From positions 1 to 7,347 of the forward strand of contig JANYKF010000153.1 in the NCBI GenBank assembly GCA_025361665.1: 7,347 bases of DNA, in the 5' to 3' direction. Shown here in pieces: positions 6,300 through 7,347 of this stretch. The position numbers and the translations under genes are program-made. Source of the stretch: Clostridiaceae bacterium. Its GTDB lineage: Bacteria; Bacillota; Clostridia; DSM-8532. The stretch's first letter is position 1, and each line of letters starts with the position of its first letter. The notes beneath the pieces were generated by a model. It worked only from the letters and a program-made list of their open reading frames with translations. It did not search any database and was not told the DNA's origin.

Positions 6300-6301
6300 G
6301 G
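6297..6301 (+). promoter_or_regulatory. Ribosome binding site of the cyclodeaminase gene
   Basis: GGAGG is followed by six T residues and then ATG at 6308, an ideal spacing. The site overlaps the end of repeat copy 2, so any structure formed by the repeat controls access to it. Confidence 0.8.
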
Positions 6302-6307
6302 TTTTTT

Positions 6308-7347
6308 ATGCAGTTCGAACTTCCCTGTTACAGGAACCCGGATTTTCTGGCGGAAGCGTTTACAGGCGCGCCGGATGCCAAGCTGGAAGCCGTGGTGCAG
6401 GCCGGTGTCGCACCGGATGGTTTTCACGCCAATACCATTTTCCCCGAATACTTCAAACTGGACGGCACCTGGCATCTGGCCGCGGACAGCCGCATGGATT
6501 GCGTAACGGTCGCCGTGCCGGCGCCTGACGGTACATGGCTGCTGGATGTGAAGGAATTCCGTCGTCTGGCCATTGGCGACAAGGTGGTAGTGGGGCGCAC
6601 GGAAGATGCTTCCGAAGGCATTTTCGTACATGTGGACGGTTTTCGCGGCAGCAGCGCCGGCACGGATGCATTCGCCTTCCGTACCGGCCGTTCCCGGGAA
6701 ACTTCCTATTCGCGGGACTACGACCGCCTGTATGAGCTGCTGCGATATGAAAAGAACCACGGGCATGTGGTATGGGTTCTTGGCCCCGCTGCCGTATTTG
6801 ATTCCGATTCCCGCAACGCCTTGGTCTCCCTGATTGAAAAAGGATATGTGCATGCTGTTTTTGGCGGCAATGCCCTGGCGACGCATGACATGGAAGGCGA
6901 GTTTTTCCGGACCGCCCTCGGACAGGATATCTACACGCAGGTTTCCCTGCCGAACGGACACTACAATCACCTGGATGTCATCAATGCCGCACGCAAAGCC
7001 GGTTCCCTGAAAGCGCTCCAGGAAGCCGGGCGTTTGCAGGGAGGCGTCATGAACGCCTGCCTGACGCATCACATCCCGCTTGTCCTGGCCGGTTCGATCC
7101 GTGATGACGGACCCCTCCCCGGTGTCATCGCAGACGCATATGCCGCCCAGGATGCCATGCGGACGGAAATCAGAAAGGCCACCACCGTGCTGGGACTGGC
7201 CACGCAATTGCATTCCATTGCCACGGGAAACATGACGCCATCCTACCGGATGGCGGATGGCGCACTCAGACCCGTTTACATTTACAGCGTCGACGTATCG
7301 GAATTCGCGGTGAACAAACTGCGGGATCGCGGGACACTGGAAGTGAC
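6308..7347 (+). CDS. Ornithine cyclodeaminase, TIGR00300 (LOR/SDH-domain) family, 3' end cut
   Basis: 346 codons are present and the frame is open at the window end; relatives are about 400 residues. The protein matches the TIGR00300 family, named after a domain in lysine-oxoglutarate reductase/saccharopine dehydrogenase proteins. Members include the archaeal ornithine cyclodeaminase and the C-terminal half of cyanobacterial AgrE/ArgZ, which convert L-ornithine to L-proline and ammonia with NAD. Recognisable blocks are ELPCYRNPDF (4-13), GVAPDGFHANTIFPEYFK (33-50), HVVWVLGPAAVFD (153-165), VHAVFGGNALATHDME (181-196), LAGSIRDDGPLPGVIADAY (260-278) and the C-terminal VDVSEFAVNKLRDRGT (328-343). 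There is no N-terminal arginine dihydrolase domain; the neighbouring arginase could supply ornithine instead. This protein is unrelated in sequence to the mu-crystallin-type cyclodeaminase. The family call is firm, while the exact reaction is inferred from characterised relatives and the arginase neighbour. Expression is probably controlled through the repeat-bearing leader. Confidence 0.85.
   Translation, partial: MQFELPCYRNPDFLAEAFTGAPDAKLEAVVQAGVAPDGFHANTIFPEYFKLDGTWHLAADSRMDCVTVAVPAPDGTWLLDVKEFRRLAIGDKVVVGRTEDASEGIFVHVDGFRGSSAGTDAFAFRTGRSRETSYSRDYDRLYELLRYEKNHGHVVWVLGPAAVFDSDSRNALVSLIEKGYVHAVFGGNALATHDMEGEFFRTALGQDIYTQVSLPNGHYNHLDVINAARKAGSLKALQEAGRLQGGVMNACLTHHIPLVLAGSIRDDGPLPGVIADAYAAQDAMRTEIRKATTVLGLATQLHSIATGNMTPSYRMADGALRPVYIYSVDVSEFAVNKLRDRGTLEV

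Noticed and set aside
6097..6528. Frames through the cyclodeaminase leader as a possible leader peptide
   Set aside because: The frames from 6097 (also 6145) and 6231 run far into the real gene out of frame without a stop near its start, and no ribosome binding site precedes them.
6185..7213. 342-codon open frame on the minus strand
   Set aside because: It is antisense to the well-recognised TIGR00300 cyclodeaminase and begins inside its leader. Its translation shows no family resemblance.

Overview
The window most likely comes from a Bacillota (Firmicutes) chromosome. Nearly every gene has a strong purine-rich ribosome binding site, such as AAGGAGGTGG before the second ABC gene. The heterodimeric ABC exporter and arginase/ornithine cyclodeaminase set also fits that group, but the genus cannot be read from the sequence. 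Two compositions meet here. Positions 1 to about 1,400 are AT-richer (sampled 60-base lines give about 38-45% GC), while about 1,468-7,347 is near 60% GC.

Left part (1-1,411, minus strand): the start of a BREX phage-defence operon, in the order brxA, brxB, brxC. brxA and brxB are complete. Only the first 15 codons of brxC lie in the window, and the operon continues past position 1. Just upstream of brxA is a 26-codon remnant of a Cro/C1-type helix-turn-helix regulator gene. Its last codons carry the brxA ribosome binding site. A candidate promoter and a perfect inverted repeat lie upstream of it.

Middle (1,468-5,988, minus strand): a tightly packed operon. An arginase gene overlaps the first ABC half-transporter gene by ATGA, and that gene is followed after one base by the second half-transporter gene. 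The two ABC proteins form a BmrC/BmrD (YheI/YheH)-type pair with one degenerate and one canonical ATP site. A good sigma-A-type promoter (TTGTGA, 17 bp, TATAAT) precedes the arginase gene.

Right part (6,308-7,347, plus strand): a divergent gene for a TIGR00300 (LOR/SDH-domain) ornithine cyclodeaminase, cut by the window end. Arginase makes ornithine from arginine, and this enzyme family converts ornithine to proline, so the pair suggests an arginine-to-proline route controlled from one divergent region.

The most unusual feature is the cyclodeaminase leader (about 6,150-6,307). A 40-bp sequence is repeated exactly with a 95-bp offset. The first copy is completed into a 53-nt hairpin. The second copy folds over the Shine-Dalgarno sequence. 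The right arm of the first hairpin could pair with the left arm of either copy. This has the layout of an RNA switch, and I do not recognise it as a known class.
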